Positions 53,945-55,172 of a stretch of 55,172 nucleotides of DNA are shown one piece after another. Source of the DNA: Nemertoderma westbladi (lineage: Eukaryota > Xenacoelomorpha > Nemertodermatida > Nemertodermatidae); contig JAUCBJ010007111.1 of the NCBI GenBank assembly GCA_032718475.1, positions 1-55,172 of the forward strand. Reading direction: 5' to 3'. The first letter of the stretch is position 1, and each line of letters begins with the position of its first letter. The position numbers and the translations under genes were made by a program. The notes beneath the pieces were generated by a model. That model was not told the DNA's origin. It did no database searches and was given only the letters and a program-made list of their open reading frames with translations.

Positions 53945-55172
53945 TTAGTCTTTCTTGCGCGGACGGCGTTTACGCAGTTTTTTATAGCTAGCCAGAGTCT
54001 TTTTCTCTTTGGGGCGAGCCACTTTACGAGGAGGGCTATAGCTCCTAGGCGAAGGGTGCAATATAATTGCATCAGAAGGTGCAGGGTTACGATCGGTATA
54101 CCCGCCGGTCGAAGTACCTGGTTGATTAATATCAACCTCAGTGGAGCGAGGTCTAACGGCCTTTAGAGCGCGTCTCAGGACAGCAGCTCCTACGGGTCCT
54201 TGACGGGTCGTCTGGACACTAGCGGTGGGTGGACCGTGAGTGGTGAGGAACTTTCTCGGTTTAATGGTTCTCTCCAGCTCGCGTTCTCGGGTTCGATATT
54301 CATATGGTTGCCGAGATATTTCCTGTAGTTCAGGATGCGAGTTCACAAAGATGTCGCCATACTCAGGGTCCTGACGGATAAAATTGATCAGGTGATATGT
54401 GGTTATATCATTAGGGTTAACGTTTCTAAGGTATTTCCTGACAAACTTGGTGGAAATACACTCACCAACACGCTTCATTAACTCGTAACTTGGTACGCGT
54501 GTTTTCTGTTCAATCGACGCGAATAGATAAGGATGGAACGCGTAAACTCCCTCGTAAGCTCGTCCAGGGTAATAGCGATGTCGGGATTCGCAATGTAAAT
54601 CCTCGTTCGCTTCCCAAGCTCGGATGTATCGCAGGGTGATCATCTCGTCTACGCTCTCTAAATCGCGATTAAAGGGACAATTGTAACTTTCATGTCCTTT
54701 AAGTTGACAGTAGTGACATTGAGTCATAAATTGTGGGCAGACGGCAAATATATGAGAGTTATTAAGCCGGCAATAAGCACAATATATTTCCATCATTGGT
54801 TGTTCGAGGAAATAGGAACAAGGTACGCTCGAGTCTAGAGGAGTGAAGTGGTCTCTCGATGCGCATAATCGACAACGTTTTCGAGAAACGTAGTTGGCGT
54901 GTCGATAATCGTACGCTGTGAGACGCTGTGGACCTTGATACCACTCTATGACATAATCATTGTCACTACTCCGGGAAGCTGTAGGTTGAATCGCTTCTGA
55001 TTCCAAGCATACTGGTTCATCCTCCAGCTGTATAGACGAAGTGGGTGCGTCGGTCTCCGTAAGTGGACCCACTGTCTGTATTTCCACGACAGAATAACCT
55101 GTAGATATTCGGGGTCTTTGTATAACGGATGAATGTAGGTTCTGTATACAAACGTCTTGAAAAACGGCAAAT
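53945..55172 (-). CDS. 3'-terminal ORF of LTR family 2 with three CCHC knuckles (partial, open at window edge)
   Basis: The frame is open from the window edge to the stop at 53945-53947, giving 408 codons with no ATG needed inside. Three Cys/His knuckles follow one another: CRLCASRDH with a wider gap to its last Cys, CAYCRLNNSHIFAVC, and CHYCQLKGHESYNC. They are linked by a VCPQFMTQC spacing that parallels VCPRLHNRC in family 1. A charged helix (LRYIRAWEAN), a region with FHPYLFASIEQK and YELMKRVGECISTKFVRKY, and a strongly basic tail (LKKLRKRRPRKKD) follow. Such knuckles bind nucleic acid. No protease, RT or integrase lies between this ORF and the LTR. Whether an exonuclease-like domain precedes it cannot be seen here. 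Confidence 0.75.
   Translation of the reverse strand, partial: FAVFQDVCIQNLHSSVIQRPRISTGYSVVEIQTVGPLTETDAPTSSIQLEDEPVCLESEAIQPTASRSSDNDYVIEWYQGPQRLTAYDYRHANYVSRKRCRLCASRDHFTPLDSSVPCSYFLEQPMMEIYCAYCRLNNSHIFAVCPQFMTQCHYCQLKGHESYNCPFNRDLESVDEMITLRYIRAWEANEDLHCESRHRYYPGRAYEGVYAFHPYLFASIEQKTRVPSYELMKRVGECISTKFVRKYLRNVNPNDITTYHLINFIRQDPEYGDIFVNSHPELQEISRQPYEYRTRERELERTIKPRKFLTTHGPPTASVQTTRQGPVGAAVLRRALKAVRPRSTEVDINQPGTSTGGYTDRNPAPSDAIILHPSPRSYSPPRKVARPKEKKTLASYKKLRKRRPRKKD

Overview
The window is animal nuclear DNA, probably from a marine invertebrate; I could not narrow it further. The evidence is an animal-type ALDH7A1 (antiquitin) gene and a dense set of animal retrotransposons: L2-like, RTE-like and BEL/Pao-like elements, plus one further non-LTR lineage. 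Only three ORFs look like possible host genes or domesticated genes: a Mutator-type transposase-like ORF (10661-11533), ALDH7A1 (17481-19145, minus) and a small membrane/IQ-motif protein (26384-26887). Nearly all other coding DNA is transposon-derived.

Labels used here: LTR family 1 has 568-bp LTRs; LTR family 2 has LTRs of about 1.2 kb; RTE family 1 has a short 3' UTR and a (TAG)n tail; RTE family 2 ends directly in (TAG)n.

Layout. 1-7305: remnant of a family 2 LTR, then an L2-like element (ORF1 and ORF2, both frameshifted) inserted 6 bp inside another family 2 LTR (7306-8519). 8520-10660: AT-rich DNA, palindromes and a 49-bp minisatellite. 10661-13463: Mutator-like ORF and a 1.77-kb element with terminal inverted repeats. 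13930-16860: decayed non-LTR element with an RTE family 1 copy inserted in it, flanked by a 12-bp target duplication. 17481-19145: ALDH7A1, intronless and GC-rich. 19747-26029: three RTE copies, one flanked by inverted subrepeats. 26384-28480: IQ gene, a 55-bp-arm hairpin and an AT-rich tract with seven TTCTAGAA sites.

28494-51859 is a single 23.4-kb composite on the minus strand. Two 568-bp LTRs (12 mismatches by hand count) are flanked by the same 5-bp duplication GTTTT, and the insertion splits an older RTE copy. In 5'-3' order on the minus strand it holds a roughly 1050-codon gag-like ORF (51229-48079), nested fragments (a BEL/Pao gag-protease, a family 2 LTR element), a BEL/Pao pol (41361-34052, split by an intact L2-like insertion), a tandem array, and a last ORF (32808-29973) just before the polypurine tract and 3' LTR. 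This last ORF combines a DEDD-type 3'-5' exonuclease-like domain with three CCHC zinc knuckles. LTR family 2 at the right edge has the same arrangement: an ORF with three CCHC knuckles lies directly upstream of its LTR. That shared 3'-terminal CCHC ORF, in the position where an env gene would sit, is the most unusual system in the window.

A second global feature is that every long mononucleotide C/G tract is C on the plus strand.
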